Part shown: piece by piece, positions 1 to 8,974 of the stretch | Layout: the number at the start of each line of letters is the position of its first letter | How positions within the stretch are numbered: position 1 is the first letter of the stretch | From: Oscillospiraceae bacterium | GTDB taxonomy: Bacteria > Bacillota > Clostridia > Oscillospirales > SIG519 | Direction of reading: 5' to 3' | Assembly (NCBI GenBank): GCA_015067255.1 | Contig: SVMS01000019.1 | Coordinates: forward strand, 1 to 43,093 | DNA: 43,093 nt | Position numbers and translations under genes: made by a program | Notes under the pieces: generated by a model | Seen by the model: the letters and a program-made list of their open reading frames with translations, nothing else | Databases searched by the model: none | What the model was told of the DNA's origin: nothing

Positions 1-243
1 CACCGCTATACCTGTTTTTACATTGGTATTGAAAAACAACTCTTCAACAGCCATAGCATCAGGTCTGTATTTATTTATAATAGTAACGAGACTATCGTAA
101 ATTTGCTCCAATCTTTTAGGAAAGCTTATCCCTGCCTGCGTTATTATTGCACCGTAATCAACAGTTTCAAATCTATTCTTTTCATATTTTATAACACCGT
201 AGCCTATTGTAGCATATCCCGGGTCTATCCCTAAAATAATCAT
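1..243 (-). CDS. ruvC: Crossover junction endodeoxyribonuclease RuvC (5' part, cut by window edge)
   Basis: RuvC resolves Holliday junctions with RuvAB. Only the first 81 codons are in the window. The translation begins [16 protein letters not shown], the classic RuvC N-terminus with the first catalytic Asp (D7 in GIDPG), followed by [14 protein letters not shown], which carries the second catalytic acidic residue (the first E of VEELFF). The ATG overlaps the stop of the upstream PLP-enzyme gene in an ATGA four-base overlap, so it is the last visible gene of the operon rlmB - pseudo-ATPase - PLP enzyme - ruvC. ruvA and ruvB would be expected next, beyond the left edge. The identification is firm; only the remainder is missing. 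Confidence 0.95.
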   Translation of the reverse strand, partial: MIILGIDPGYATIGYGVIKYEKNRFETVDYGAIITQAGISFPKRLEQIYDSLVTIINKYRPDAMAVEELFFNTNVKTGIAV

Positions 244-1472
244 AACTTCATAAGCTCCTGTGCCGCAAACATTACTCCTGCTTTTCCGCTTTCATAAGTA
301 AGTCCGCCTTGAAAGAATACAGTATACGGCTCTTTCATAGGTGCATCTGCAGAAAGCTCTATCGACGAACCTTGAACAAATGCGCCTGCCGCCATTATAA
401 CCTGAGCATCATATCCCGGCATATCCCACGGTTCAGGCGTTAAAAAGCTGTCGACCGGAGCTCCTTTTTGTATCCCTCTGCAAAAAGCTTTTATTTTTTC
501 GGGACAATTAAGTTCAACTGCTTCAATTATATCTGTTCTTACGCTATCCGATGCAGGATTTACTTTATATCCCATATCTTCAAATAAAGCTGCAGCAAAA
601 ACAGCTGTTTTTAAAGCCTGTGCCGTAATATGAGGAGCCATAAAAAATCCTCTAAACATATCTCTGAGAACATTTAGTGTAGCGCCTACCTCATTTCCTA
701 TTCCGGGAGCAGTAAGCCTGCAAGCACATTTTTCTACCAATTCTTTTTTTCCTGCTATATATCCGCCTGTTGGTGCAAGTCCACCGCCCGGGTTTTTTAT
801 CATTGAACCTATTATGAGGTCAGCACCGTGAGATATAGGCTCTGTTTTCTCAACAAATTCACCGTAGCAGTTATCGATTACTACGCTTACATTACTGTTT
901 ATATTTTTAACAAATAAAGCAATTTCCCCTATTTGTTCGCAAGTAAGCGAAGGTCTGTTCATATATCCCTTAGAGCGCTGAATAAAAACAATCTTAACAT
1001 CATCTGTAAGCGCTTTTCTTATACCTTCAAAATCAATTTTATTATCTTTAAAATCAACTTGACGATAATTAACTCCGAAATCCATAAGTGAGCCGTCGCA
1101 CTCTGTAATTCCTATAACGCTGTCCAAGGTATCATAGGGTTTCCCTGTAACCGAAAGAAGAGTATCTCCAGGACGCAATAATCCAAACAAAGCAACTGTT
1201 AACGTATGAGTTCCGGAAACAAAATAATGACTTACAAGAGCATCTTCGCAGTCAAATACATTTGCAAAAACAGCATTAAGCTTTTCTCTTCCTCTATCGT
1301 CATATCCATATCCTGTAGTTCCTGCAAAATCAGCTTCACATACTCTGTTTTCAGAAAAAGCCTTTAAAACCTTAAGCTGATTATATTCGGCAATCTCATC
1401 AATAATTCTAAATTGAGCACTTGCTTTTTCCTGAGCTTTTACAGCCATAGTTGATAACTGTTCGTTAAACAA
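240..1472 (-). CDS. Methionine gamma-lyase family / YnbB-type (aluminium resistance) PLP-dependent protein
   Basis: This is a fold-type I PLP enzyme of the Cys/Met-metabolism superfamily, the YnbB or 'aluminium resistance protein' family. The exact substrate is not established for most members. The [12 protein letters not shown] block near the N-terminus, the SGTHTL phosphate-cup region and the Schiff-base segment [10 protein letters not shown] with its Lys are visible. Length is about 410 residues, normal for the family. An open frame extends to a GTG at 1496, but a GGAGG site lies inside that extension, about 9 bases before the TTG at 1472, so I place the start there. It follows the pseudo-P-type ATPase gene closely and overlaps ruvC by four bases. 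The family call is secure; a catabolic lyase role is inference. Confidence 0.85.
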   Translation of the reverse strand: MFNEQLSTMAVKAQEKASAQFRIIDEIAEYNQLKVLKAFSENRVCEADFAGTTGYGYDDRGREKLNAVFANVFDCEDALVSHYFVSGTHTLTVALFGLLRPGDTLLSVTGKPYDTLDSVIGITECDGSLMDFGVNYRQVDFKDNKIDFEGIRKALTDDVKIVFIQRSKGYMNRPSLTCEQIGEIALFVKNINSNVSVVIDNCYGEFVEKTEPISHGADLIIGSMIKNPGGGLAPTGGYIAGKKELVEKCACRLTAPGIGNEVGATLNVLRDMFRGFFMAPHITAQALKTAVFAAALFEDMGYKVNPASDSVRTDIIEAVELNCPEKIKAFCRGIQKGAPVDSFLTPEPWDMPGYDAQVIMAAGAFVQGSSIELSADAPMKEPYTVFFQGGLTYESGKAGVMFAAQELMKL

Positions 1473-1505
1473 AAAACATTTCCTCCATTTCTGCACTTCT
1501 AAGCA

Positions 1506-3893
1506 TTATAACAACAATGAAATTATCAGACAAAGCAATCCCCATATTCCTTGATATGCAAGCATTTGCTGTGTTTCAACGGGGGTTTGGCTAAATACAA
1601 GAAAAGCAGTCATAGCAAGAGCAATAGCTATGCAAAGCGCACGTAAAATTATACATATTGTTACAGAGCGTTTGATTTTTCCTGCAGCCGTAATTGCATA
1701 TAAAATACCGCAAATCCCGTTTTGAGAAACAACAGTTGCGGGAGTTTTTTCTTTTTTCTCTACAACTGTATTCATTCTTACACTTTTTTTACTGCTGAAA
1801 ACAACAATATCCATATTTTTCAAACAAAAAACTTTTCTTATAAGGTTTTCTGTTATATTTTGGTCATCAGAATTTACGATTAAAGCATTTTCTTCAAAAT
1901 CAAAATCCGAAAGTTGATTGATAACACTTACCTGTGCGCTGTATCTTACAACAAACAGACCTTTAAGAATACCGTTTTTAGAATAGAATATAATGTGCTT
2001 ATTATCGCTTCCGAATTTTTTCACATAATCAGTTTCGGGTAAATCGACGTTTAAATATTCCATAAAGCTTGCATTACCTGCCGCAATTTCATCGTTACCA
2101 AGCTTTCCTGAAACACCCATTTTATCAAATACTTCTATATCTTCAACATCTTTCAAAAACTCATTTTTATTATCCATAAGCTTTAAAAAAGCATATCTTA
2201 ACGGACAATTCACAGCATTATATAAAGAAGCTACAGCTACAGCAACATCAAAAATTTCACTGTCTGCTGACATTTTCATTCCGGTAATTTCTAAATTCTT
2301 TTCAGAAAACAATTCGTGGTCTGAAATAACAAGAGCGTTAGTATCAGAAAATTCCTGAGCAACCGTATAGTTGGTGATAAAAGCTTCTTTTTTAGCAAGC
2401 TTTTTAAGCTTTAAAAAATACGGTAATGAAAAACAAAGTCCCGATATAAAGGGTGCACAAATAGCTGTTGATGCACAAAGACTTGTAAAAGCAACATAAG
2501 CACCGCTTCTTATAAAGCTTACTGCAAAAATAACAAGACATATCAAAAACAAAAACATTCCTGTCTTTTTAGAAAACTTTTCAGAAGGGTCTTTTTCAAA
2601 GCTTCTTTCAAGAAATCCTGTAAAAAAGTCACTTTTGCAAACAGCGGAAATCTTATTGTCGTCAGTATTTATTTCATAAGGCATATCATTTTTTGTTATT
2701 CTTGTAAGAGCAATTTTTTCGTTTTCATTTATCAATATGGAAGAATTGTTACAAACTGCACTTATTCTTAAATATTTGCCAAACAGACATAAGAAAAACG
2801 CAATAGACGGTGCTGCACCGTAAAATACAAATGCGTTTTCTTGAGAAACACCTGCGAGTCCCGAATATACACAAAAAGCAATAGAGATAACCATTGAAAT
2901 AGACGGCAAGGATTCGTTTGAAGGTTTAAATGTAATAAGATTTTTTATTCCCGAAACAAAGCTGCCTAATGCAGTTATTATTAAAAAGAGCATAAGCAAA
3001 ATGCAAGCGGTACAGAAAGCAAAAATATTAACTTCGGGTCTTAAAAATCCTGGTAGTAAAAATGGATAAGCAACGCCTATATTCAAATACAATAAAAGAA
3101 AGGTAAATATTCCTCCGACAAGAGTTTTAAAGGATGCATCTCGTTTTTGAAAGAGTAAATCTTTTACTACTGTTTCCTTATCCTCTATTGATTCAAACTC
3201 ATCAATTTCCACTACAGGTGCTTCTTCTTGTTCAATAGGCTCCTCATCGTCCTCAGCCTCTGCCAAAAGTTTGTTAATAAAGCCCGCCAAACCTTTTTTC
3301 TCAGCTTTTACTTCTTCTGTATTAAGATTATTTTCAAATTTATCTTTATTATCTTCTTCAATCGGATGCTCCGGACGTATTTTTGTATTTGTCTCAGGTA
3401 CCGCAGTCCAGATAGGCATACCGTAATCTTCACGATTGTAAAATTTACGTGGTAGCTCCTGTTCTTTTTCAGCTACAATGACCTTTTCAGGCTCTTCATT
3501 TGTTAAAGCAGAATCTTCTTTAATAGCTATATCTTTGCTCTCCGTAGCTTTATCCTCTTCAGAATTATCGCCATAAAACTCCTGTATGAAGTTTTTCATT
3601 TTATTGCGATTTATAGCTTCTTTTGAAGTAATAGGCTCTTCAACAGGCTTAACATACTCATTAACTCTTTTTTCAAGAGTATCTTTCTGAAGCTTAAATT
3701 CTTTTTTCTCGGATTTTATATCTTCCTTAAGATTTTCAATATTGCTATTAATTTTTTTATCATCAGACTTTTTTATATCTTTTTCGGCATTATCTGCAGA
3801 ATTTTCTTTTTTACCGTTACCAAATTCAGATAATATATCGTCAATACTTATATTTGTATCTCCGAGTCCATCAAAAATATCTTTATCCTGCAC
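1506..3893 (-). CDS. Large membrane protein resembling a catalytically degenerate P-type (P1B-like) ATPase
   Basis: The first ~250 residues are hydrophilic and Glu/Lys-rich, probably disordered. Membrane segments follow at about 257-315, 330-375 and 445-495, then a ~240-residue soluble part and two C-terminal helices (about 742-795). The order matches a heavy-metal P-type ATPase, with remnants of its motifs. ICAPFISGLCFSLP (478-491) sits where the CPC...ATP helix belongs. LVISDHELFS (521-530) sits at the DKTGTLT phosphorylation site, NCPLRYA (562-568) at the SEHPLA nucleotide motif, GNASFM (606-611) at the N-domain GN motif, and NSDDQN (674-679) at TGDN. No GDGxND hinge is present. The phosphorylatable Asp and hinge are therefore missing or displaced, suggesting a pseudoenzyme. 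The start is GTG after a GGGGGGAT site. Role unknown; co-transcription with rlmB is likely (18-base gap). Confidence 0.7.
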   Translation of the reverse strand: MQDKDIFDGLGDTNISIDDILSEFGNGKKENSADNAEKDIKKSDDKKINSNIENLKEDIKSEKKEFKLQKDTLEKRVNEYVKPVEEPITSKEAINRNKMKNFIQEFYGDNSEEDKATESKDIAIKEDSALTNEEPEKVIVAEKEQELPRKFYNREDYGMPIWTAVPETNTKIRPEHPIEEDNKDKFENNLNTEEVKAEKKGLAGFINKLLAEAEDDEEPIEQEEAPVVEIDEFESIEDKETVVKDLLFQKRDASFKTLVGGIFTFLLLYLNIGVAYPFLLPGFLRPEVNIFAFCTACILLMLFLIITALGSFVSGIKNLITFKPSNESLPSISMVISIAFCVYSGLAGVSQENAFVFYGAAPSIAFFLCLFGKYLRISAVCNNSSILINENEKIALTRITKNDMPYEINTDDNKISAVCKSDFFTGFLERSFEKDPSEKFSKKTGMFLFLICLVIFAVSFIRSGAYVAFTSLCASTAICAPFISGLCFSLPYFLKLKKLAKKEAFITNYTVAQEFSDTNALVISDHELFSEKNLEITGMKMSADSEIFDVAVAVASLYNAVNCPLRYAFLKLMDNKNEFLKDVEDIEVFDKMGVSGKLGNDEIAAGNASFMEYLNVDLPETDYVKKFGSDNKHIIFYSKNGILKGLFVVRYSAQVSVINQLSDFDFEENALIVNSDDQNITENLIRKVFCLKNMDIVVFSSKKSVRMNTVVEKKEKTPATVVSQNGICGILYAITAAGKIKRSVTICIILRALCIAIALAMTAFLVFSQTPVETQQMLAYQGIWGLLCLIISLLL

Positions 3894-3911
3894 CTTTATC
3901 CCCCCAAAATT

Positions 3912-4691
3912 TTATATGTTTTTTAATGACCTGAATTTTGCACATTCCATAAGCACTATTGCTGCAGCGCAGGAAGCATTAAGAGAATTTATTTTGCCAA
4001 ACATAGGAATTTTCAAAAGCATATCACAGCTTTCTCTCATCAATCGGCTCATTCCTTCACCTTCACTGCCTATTACTATTGCCACAGGACAATCATAATC
4101 AGTATCGTAATAGTATCTGTCACCCATACCGTCGGTCCCAAAAACAAACACACCTGCTTTTTTTAATGACCTTACTGTATCGTTAAGATTTGTAACTCTT
4201 GCTATTTTCATATGCTCAGCTGCACCTGCAGAAGATTTATACACAGTACTTGTCATTCCGCAGCTACGTCTTTTCTGAATTATAACCCCATGCGCTCCTG
4301 CACAGTCTGCGCTTCTTATTATTGCTCCTAAATTATGAGGGTCGCTTATTTCGTCTGCTATAACTAAAAACGGCTTTTGATTTTTTGAATATGCATAATC
4401 AAGAATTTCCTCTACCGTTGAATACTCTTTTTGAGTTACATATGCCGCTATACCTTGATGGGATTTTGTTGTAAACATCTTATCGAGACTTTCTCTTCTT
4501 GTAGTTACAACAGGAATTCCTTTTTCGCGTGCCATAGCTATTATTTTTAAAATCAATCCTTCTCTGCTTCCGTCAGCTATAAGAATTTTTTCTATATTTC
4601 TTTCCGCTTTTAAAGCTTCAAAAACAGGATTGCGCCCGCAAATTATTCCCTCGTCTTCAATTTCGTTATTTCTATATTCTTCTCTTCTCAT
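3912..4691 (-). CDS. rlmB: 23S rRNA 2'-O-ribose methyltransferase RlmB / TrmH family (SpoU)
   Basis: This SPOUT-class RNA methyltransferase probably methylates the 2'-OH of a guanosine in 23S rRNA. The N-terminal substrate-binding domain begins with IICGRNPVFEALKAERNIEKI (first ~75 residues). The catalytic domain shows the three SpoU motifs: DEISDPHNLGAIIRSAD (motif 1), IVIGSEGEGMSRL (motif 2) and IPMFGKINSLNASCAAAI (motif 3). Length of 259 residues is typical. It is the first gene of a minus-strand operon with an upstream promoter-like sequence at 4742-4771. The family is certain; the exact target nucleotide (G2251 equivalent) is inferred from closest architecture. Confidence 0.92.
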   Translation of the reverse strand: MRREEYRNNEIEDEGIICGRNPVFEALKAERNIEKILIADGSREGLILKIIAMAREKGIPVVTTRRESLDKMFTTKSHQGIAAYVTQKEYSTVEEILDYAYSKNQKPFLVIADEISDPHNLGAIIRSADCAGAHGVIIQKRRSCGMTSTVYKSSAGAAEHMKIARVTNLNDTVRSLKKAGVFVFGTDGMGDRYYYDTDYDCPVAIVIGSEGEGMSRLMRESCDMLLKIPMFGKINSLNASCAAAIVLMECAKFRSLKNI

Positions 4692-4741
4692 CAGTTAGTA
4701 TTTCCTTTCAAAAAGACCGTCCCGTAAAGCAAATATTACAA

Positions 4742-4771
4742 ATTGTACTAAAAAATATGCCTACAAATCAA
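4742..4771 (-). promoter_or_regulatory. Sigma-A-like promoter for the rlmB operon
   Basis: On the minus strand TTGATT and TACAAT are separated by 18 bases, about 50 bases upstream of the rlmB start. Similarity is moderate. Confidence 0.45.
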
Positions 4772-4809
4772 ATTCTCTTTATTTGTTAATTCTGCCATAT
4801 TTTTTTGAG

Positions 4810-4849
4810 TTTTCCACAGCAAAAAGGGTTTTCCACAGGGTTTTCCACA
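4810..4849 (+). promoter_or_regulatory. Cluster of three DnaA-box-like TTTTCCACA sequences
   Basis: TTTTCCACA occurs three times in the same orientation at 4810-4818, 4829-4837 and 4841-4849, in an otherwise AT-rich noncoding stretch (4692-4987). Each differs by one base from the DnaA consensus TTATCCACA. They lie about 40 bases upstream of the putative rlmB-operon promoter, so they could bind DnaA and tie the operon to the replication cycle. No dnaA or dnaN is nearby, so this is not an obvious origin. Confidence 0.5.
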
Positions 4850-4987
4850 TAAAAAAGCTTGATTTTATAGCATTTCAAGGCTATTTTAGATATTGCACAA
4901 TCAAAAATAATGTTGAAATTTATTCTCAATTTCCATTTTCCTAAAAAAGGAAAAACGAAAATATTTATTGTACAAAAATCTGAAATT

Positions 4988-6010
4988 TTATTTTTTTTGA
5001 TACGATTTTTCTATACTCATATTAGCACAAGCGTTTAAGTATTTATCACCTAAATTTTTCTCTTTAAATTCAAAGAAAGCCTGAACTCCTATCATCACAG
5101 CATTATCGCCGCAATATTTTACAGACGGTATAAAAAGCTCTATTTTATTATCTGTACACAGCTTATTTGCATATTCTCTCAAGTAAGAGTTGGCAGCCAC
5201 TCCTCCTGCTATACATAAAACGTTGACATTATTTTTAACACATGCAAGCACAGCCTTATCCATAAGAGTTTCGCAAACGGTTTTATTAAAAGAAGCAGCA
5301 ATATCTGCATCAGCAATTTCTCCGCCTTTTTGACGGATGTTATGAACCAAATTATTAACTGCTGTTTTAACACCCGAAAAGCTAAAATCAAAAGGATTGT
5401 CATCAAAACTTACCCTTGGAAGCTTTAAAGCATCAGGATTACCTTTTTTAGAAAGCTTATCAATACTCGGTCCTCCGGGATATGATAACCCTAAAATTCT
5501 CGCCGTTTTATCGTAAGCTTCTCCTGCAGCATCATCTCTTGTCTTTCCTATTATTTCAAAATCTGTATAATCCTTAACAAGAACAATATGAGAATGTCCG
5601 CCCGATGCAACCAGACACATAAACGGAGGCTTTAACTGTGGATTTTCAATATAATTTGCAGCAATATGCCCTCTGATATGATGAACAGGAATGATAGGTC
5701 GTTTTAATGAGGTTGAAAGTCCTTTAGCAAAACTGACACCTGTAAGCAACGCTCCAATTAGTCCCGGTGCATATGTAACTGCTACAGCATCTATATCTGA
5801 GTATTCAAGACCTGCTTGCTCCACAGCCTTTTCAACTACTTCGCTGATACATTTGCTATGCATTCTTGAAGCAACCTCAGGCACAACTCCACCGTAATTA
5901 CTATGAGTTTCAACTTGAGAATAAACTATATCTGACAGAATTTTTTTACCGTCTGCCACAACTGCTGCGGCTGTCTCATCACACGATGATTCTATTGCCA
6001 AAATATTCAC
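4988..6010 (-). CDS. tsaD: tRNA N6-adenosine threonylcarbamoyltransferase TsaD (Gcp/YgjD)
   Basis: TsaD transfers the threonylcarbamoyl group to A37 of ANN-decoding tRNAs, together with TsaB and TsaE (not in the window). The sequence has the ASKHA-fold N-terminus NILAIESSCDETAAAVV, the VPEVASR segment, the metal-binding HHIRGH motif, MCLVASGGHSHIV and the C-terminal CIAGGVAANSYLRE nucleotide motif. The start is ambiguous: an open frame reaches a TTG at 6031 and an ATG at 6022. The GTG at 6010 gives MNILAIESSCDETA, the usual TsaD N-terminus, and I prefer it. It appears to be a single-gene unit. Confidence 0.93.
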   Translation of the reverse strand: MNILAIESSCDETAAAVVADGKKILSDIVYSQVETHSNYGGVVPEVASRMHSKCISEVVEKAVEQAGLEYSDIDAVAVTYAPGLIGALLTGVSFAKGLSTSLKRPIIPVHHIRGHIAANYIENPQLKPPFMCLVASGGHSHIVLVKDYTDFEIIGKTRDDAAGEAYDKTARILGLSYPGGPSIDKLSKKGNPDALKLPRVSFDDNPFDFSFSGVKTAVNNLVHNIRQKGGEIADADIAASFNKTVCETLMDKAVLACVKNNVNVLCIAGGVAANSYLREYANKLCTDNKIELFIPSVKYCGDNAVMIGVQAFFEFKEKNLGDKYLNACANMSIEKSYQKK

Positions 6011-6123
6011 CTTAACGGCCATTCCTTTCAAAAATAAGCATAATAATACATCATATATTAATACATAATATATTATATACTATATATAAGATAAAAGCAA
6101 TAGTATTTTTGCGCTTTATCCAA

Positions 6124-6163
6124 TAAAAAAACAGCTCTTTATTCACATAAAAAAGCTGTTTTT
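6124..6163 (-). terminator. Rho-independent terminator after spoVAD
   Basis: AAAAACAGCT and AGCTGTTTTT form a 10-bp stem. Read on the minus strand it ends in a run of T and lies directly after the spoVAD stop. Confidence 0.75.
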
Positions 6164-6167
6164 ACAA

Positions 6168-7172
6168 TTATTCTGCTGAAAGCTCTACTAAATGAGCTAT
6201 TGATGGAATGCTTTCTCCTTGTTGAAAAGAAACGGGGCTCATAAGAGCTCCGGTTCCAATAAATAATACTTTTTTTAGCTCTCCTCTTTCCATTTTAGGC
6301 AATATATATGATGTCAGTACACTTGCAGAGCATCCGCATCCGCTACCTCCTGCGTGAACATCCTGAGCCTCTCTGTCATAAATAATAAGACCGCAATCTG
6401 TATAATTATTGTTTAAATCATATCCTTCTTTTTTGCATAAATCCTTTACTATATCATAGCCTACATACCCTAAGTCCCCTGTCGCAATAAAGTCATAATC
6501 TGAAGGAATGGTTTTAGTGTCGTTAAAAAACTCAATCAAGGTTTGTGCAGCAGCAGGAGCCATAGCAGCACCCATATTATTTATATCGTCTACCCCTAAA
6601 TCTTTTATTTTTCCAACCGTTGCTCTTTTAACCTTTACTTTTCCCCTTTCACCCATTATAACAGCACCTGCGCCGGTAACAGTCCACTGTGCCGACGGCG
6701 GACGCTGACTCCCGTATTCAAGCGGAAAACGAAACTGCCTTTCGGCAGAACAAAAATGCGATGATGACAGATTTATGGTTCTCTTAGCAACACCGCTGTC
6801 TACCGTTAAAGCACTTAAAATCATTCCCTCTGCCATAGTAGAACAAGCTCCGTAAAGTCCAAAAAATTTTATATTAAAATCACGCAAACCATAGCTTGAA
6901 CTTATACATTGATTCAAAAGGTCACCTGCAAAAATAAAATCAATATTTTCCGGCTTTAACTTAAGCTTATCCATAGCAATACAGCAAACCTTTTGTTGCA
7001 TAACACTTTCAGATTTTTCCCAGGTATCCTGCCCAAAAGTGTTATCAATATCGCAAAAATCAAAAAGCTCACCTAACGGTCCTTCTTTTTCTTTGCTTCC
7101 TGTAACAGATGCATAGCCTTCAACACAGGGCATTTTTTCAAATTCTATTGTATTAAAATTTAAAGTAGCCAT
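6168..7172 (-). CDS. spoVAD: Stage V sporulation protein AD (SpoVAD), thiolase-fold
   Basis: SpoVAD is part of the SpoVA machinery that moves dipicolinic acid into the forespore and releases it in germination; Bacillus SpoVAD binds DPA. The 334-residue protein has the thiolase-like fold signature: FAGDLLNQCISSSYGLR, GLYGACSTMAEGM near residue 110, ATGDLGYVGYDI near 230, and HAGGSGCGCSASVLTSY near 275. Length is normal. Unlike the usual spoVAC-spoVAD-spoVAE arrangement, its neighbours are tsaD and a foldase, with no spoVAC or spoVAE within the window. The ATG is preceded by an ACGGAG site. Forespore (sigma-G) expression is expected, but I could not pick out a convincing sigma-G promoter. Confidence 0.93.
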   Translation of the reverse strand: MATLNFNTIEFEKMPCVEGYASVTGSKEKEGPLGELFDFCDIDNTFGQDTWEKSESVMQQKVCCIAMDKLKLKPENIDFIFAGDLLNQCISSSYGLRDFNIKFFGLYGACSTMAEGMILSALTVDSGVAKRTINLSSSHFCSAERQFRFPLEYGSQRPPSAQWTVTGAGAVIMGERGKVKVKRATVGKIKDLGVDDINNMGAAMAPAAAQTLIEFFNDTKTIPSDYDFIATGDLGYVGYDIVKDLCKKEGYDLNNNYTDCGLIIYDREAQDVHAGGSGCGCSASVLTSYILPKMERGELKKVLFIGTGALMSPVSFQQGESIPSIAHLVELSAE

Positions 7173-7382
7173 TTTATTTTCTCCGTTAATATTTTTATTT
7201 TATTTTTTGTAAAATAAATATTTTTATTCAATTATAAAAGCTTCAATTTTTGTGCTATATATTGCAAAAAGCTTTTTTATTTAAAAAATTTTATTTATAT
7301 TTAGGCTATATATTAACGGTGTTTTTTTGTATAATATAATAAAAAGTTGTTCTCACAATAAAACTTAAAAGGAAGTGTATCA

Positions 7383-8927
7383 ATGGGAAAAGGTAAAAGA
7401 ACCCGTTTAAGTAATAGTCTCGAATCTACCAATAAAAAGCAAGCAAAAATTAAAACTTCTATTGACAAGAAAAAAAGAAAAAAAATCAATACTGTTATTT
7501 TTTTATGTATCGCTGCTATTGCAGTTGTCTCAGCTGTTACAGGAATATTTATTAACAAATTAAATGATGACGGATATTTTTTAAGAAAAACAGTTTCTGC
7601 TCAATCTGATGATTTTGAAGTAAATAATGCTATGATGAGTTATTTCTTGCATACCGAATTTTCTTCTTTTGTAAACAATTATTCCGATTCTTTGGATTCA
7701 TACGGTCTTGATATTTCCAAGCCTCTTAAATCTCAAAAAATTCCCGATTCTGAAAACACTTGGTTTGAATATTTTTCTCAAAACGCTTCATCTACCGTTA
7801 AACAGTACTTAATTTTGGCACAAAATGCAAAGAGAAATAACATATCTATTGAAGAAGATGAAATCAAATCCATCAACTCAAGCATCGATTTTCTTAAAAA
7901 TTCTGCGCAAAAGGAAAATGTTGATTTTGAAAAATATATCTCTCAAATATATGGTCACGGTGTTAAAGAGCAAGATATAAGAAAAGCCCTTGAATTAAGA
8001 GCTCTTGCAATAAAATATTATAATATTGTAAAAAATGATTTCAGTTATTCCGATGATGAAATACAAAAATATTTTGATGAAAACCCTGCAAGCTTCTTAA
8101 TGTGTGATTTCAAAAAATTTGAGTTTTCACCTACAATTCCTTCAAAAGCCACCGAAGAAGAAAAGAAAAGCATTTACGCACAAACTAAAAAATATGCTGA
8201 GGAATTGGCAGCTTGCAAAACTTCCGAAGAATTTGACGCTTATCTGACAACATATCTCAAGAACTTGTATAAAGACGACAGCAAAAAGAACAATAGTGCT
8301 ATTGAAAAAGAAGTTAATGAAACATTAAACAAAGGCTATAAATACAGTGTTTCAGACGATTTAGGTAAATGGGCATTTGAAAACGGACGCAAAATCAATG
8401 ATACAAAAGTTATTGAAAAATCCGGTATATATGCCGTTTACATTATGGTTAAGCCTTCATATTACGAAACCTATAATACAAAAAATCTTCGTCATATTAT
8501 GCTAACCTCTGATATTTACGGTAGCGACGAAAAAGCTAAGGAAAAAGCCGAAGAAATTTTGAAAAAATGGAACGACTCAGAAAAAACAGATACTGTATTT
8601 TCTGCTTTTGTAAAAGAATTCAGCGAAGATACAAACACCAGAACAAAAGACGGAAAGCTTGAAAACACATTAAAAGATGAACTTACCGGAAACTTTGATT
8701 TATGGGCATTCAGTTCAAGCAGAAAAGTCGGAGACTGTGATATTGTAAAGAGCGATTTCGGATACCATATAGCTTATTTTGACGGAGACGGAATTGAGGC
8801 TTGGAAACAAATTGCGATAAACGAATTAAAATCCAAAGACTATTCTAAAAAATATGAAACCTTCGAGAAAACAACGAAGATTATAATTGATTCAAAAAAG
8901 ATTTCTAAAATCCCTGATATCAACTAA
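7383..8927 (+). CDS. Membrane-anchored PrsA/SurA-like peptidyl-prolyl isomerase (foldase)
   Basis: A very basic cytoplasmic tail (residues 1-35) is followed by one transmembrane helix (about 36-57). There is no lipobox Cys, so the protein is probably helix-anchored rather than a lipoprotein like Bacillus PrsA. An extracellular SurA-N-like helical region covers about 75-235. A parvulin/PpiC domain from about 365 to 470 starts with LRHIMLTS and contains a KSDFGYHIAYFDG segment, both typical rotamase motifs. Between them lies a region with DLGKWAFENGR that resembles a partial second rotamase repeat. It probably folds exported proteins at the outer membrane face. The ATG follows AAAGGAAGTG. TATAAT-like sequences sit at 7330-7340, but I saw no clear -35. 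Confidence 0.85.
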   Translation: MGKGKRTRLSNSLESTNKKQAKIKTSIDKKKRKKINTVIFLCIAAIAVVSAVTGIFINKLNDDGYFLRKTVSAQSDDFEVNNAMMSYFLHTEFSSFVNNYSDSLDSYGLDISKPLKSQKIPDSENTWFEYFSQNASSTVKQYLILAQNAKRNNISIEEDEIKSINSSIDFLKNSAQKENVDFEKYISQIYGHGVKEQDIRKALELRALAIKYYNIVKNDFSYSDDEIQKYFDENPASFLMCDFKKFEFSPTIPSKATEEEKKSIYAQTKKYAEELAACKTSEEFDAYLTTYLKNLYKDDSKKNNSAIEKEVNETLNKGYKYSVSDDLGKWAFENGRKINDTKVIEKSGIYAVYIMVKPSYYETYNTKNLRHIMLTSDIYGSDEKAKEKAEEILKKWNDSEKTDTVFSAFVKEFSEDTNTRTKDGKLENTLKDELTGNFDLWAFSSSRKVGDCDIVKSDFGYHIAYFDGDGIEAWKQIAINELKSKDYSKKYETFEKTTKIIIDSKKISKIPDIN

Positions 8928-8928
8928 C

Positions 8929-8965
8929 AAAAAGTGCGGAGTATCAAACACTCCGCACTTTTTTT
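8929..8965. terminator. Bidirectional terminator between the foldase and the 209-aa membrane protein gene
   Basis: AAAAGTGCGGAGT and ACTCCGCACTTTT form a long GC-containing stem with a 7-base loop and T-runs on both strands. It serves two convergent genes. Confidence 0.88.
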
Positions 8966-8974
8966 ATATTAAGT

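Noticed and set aside
4692-4987. Possible replication origin at the DnaA-box-like cluster
   Set aside because: No dnaA, dnaN, recF or AT-rich repeat unwinding unit is nearby, and only three imperfect boxes are seen.
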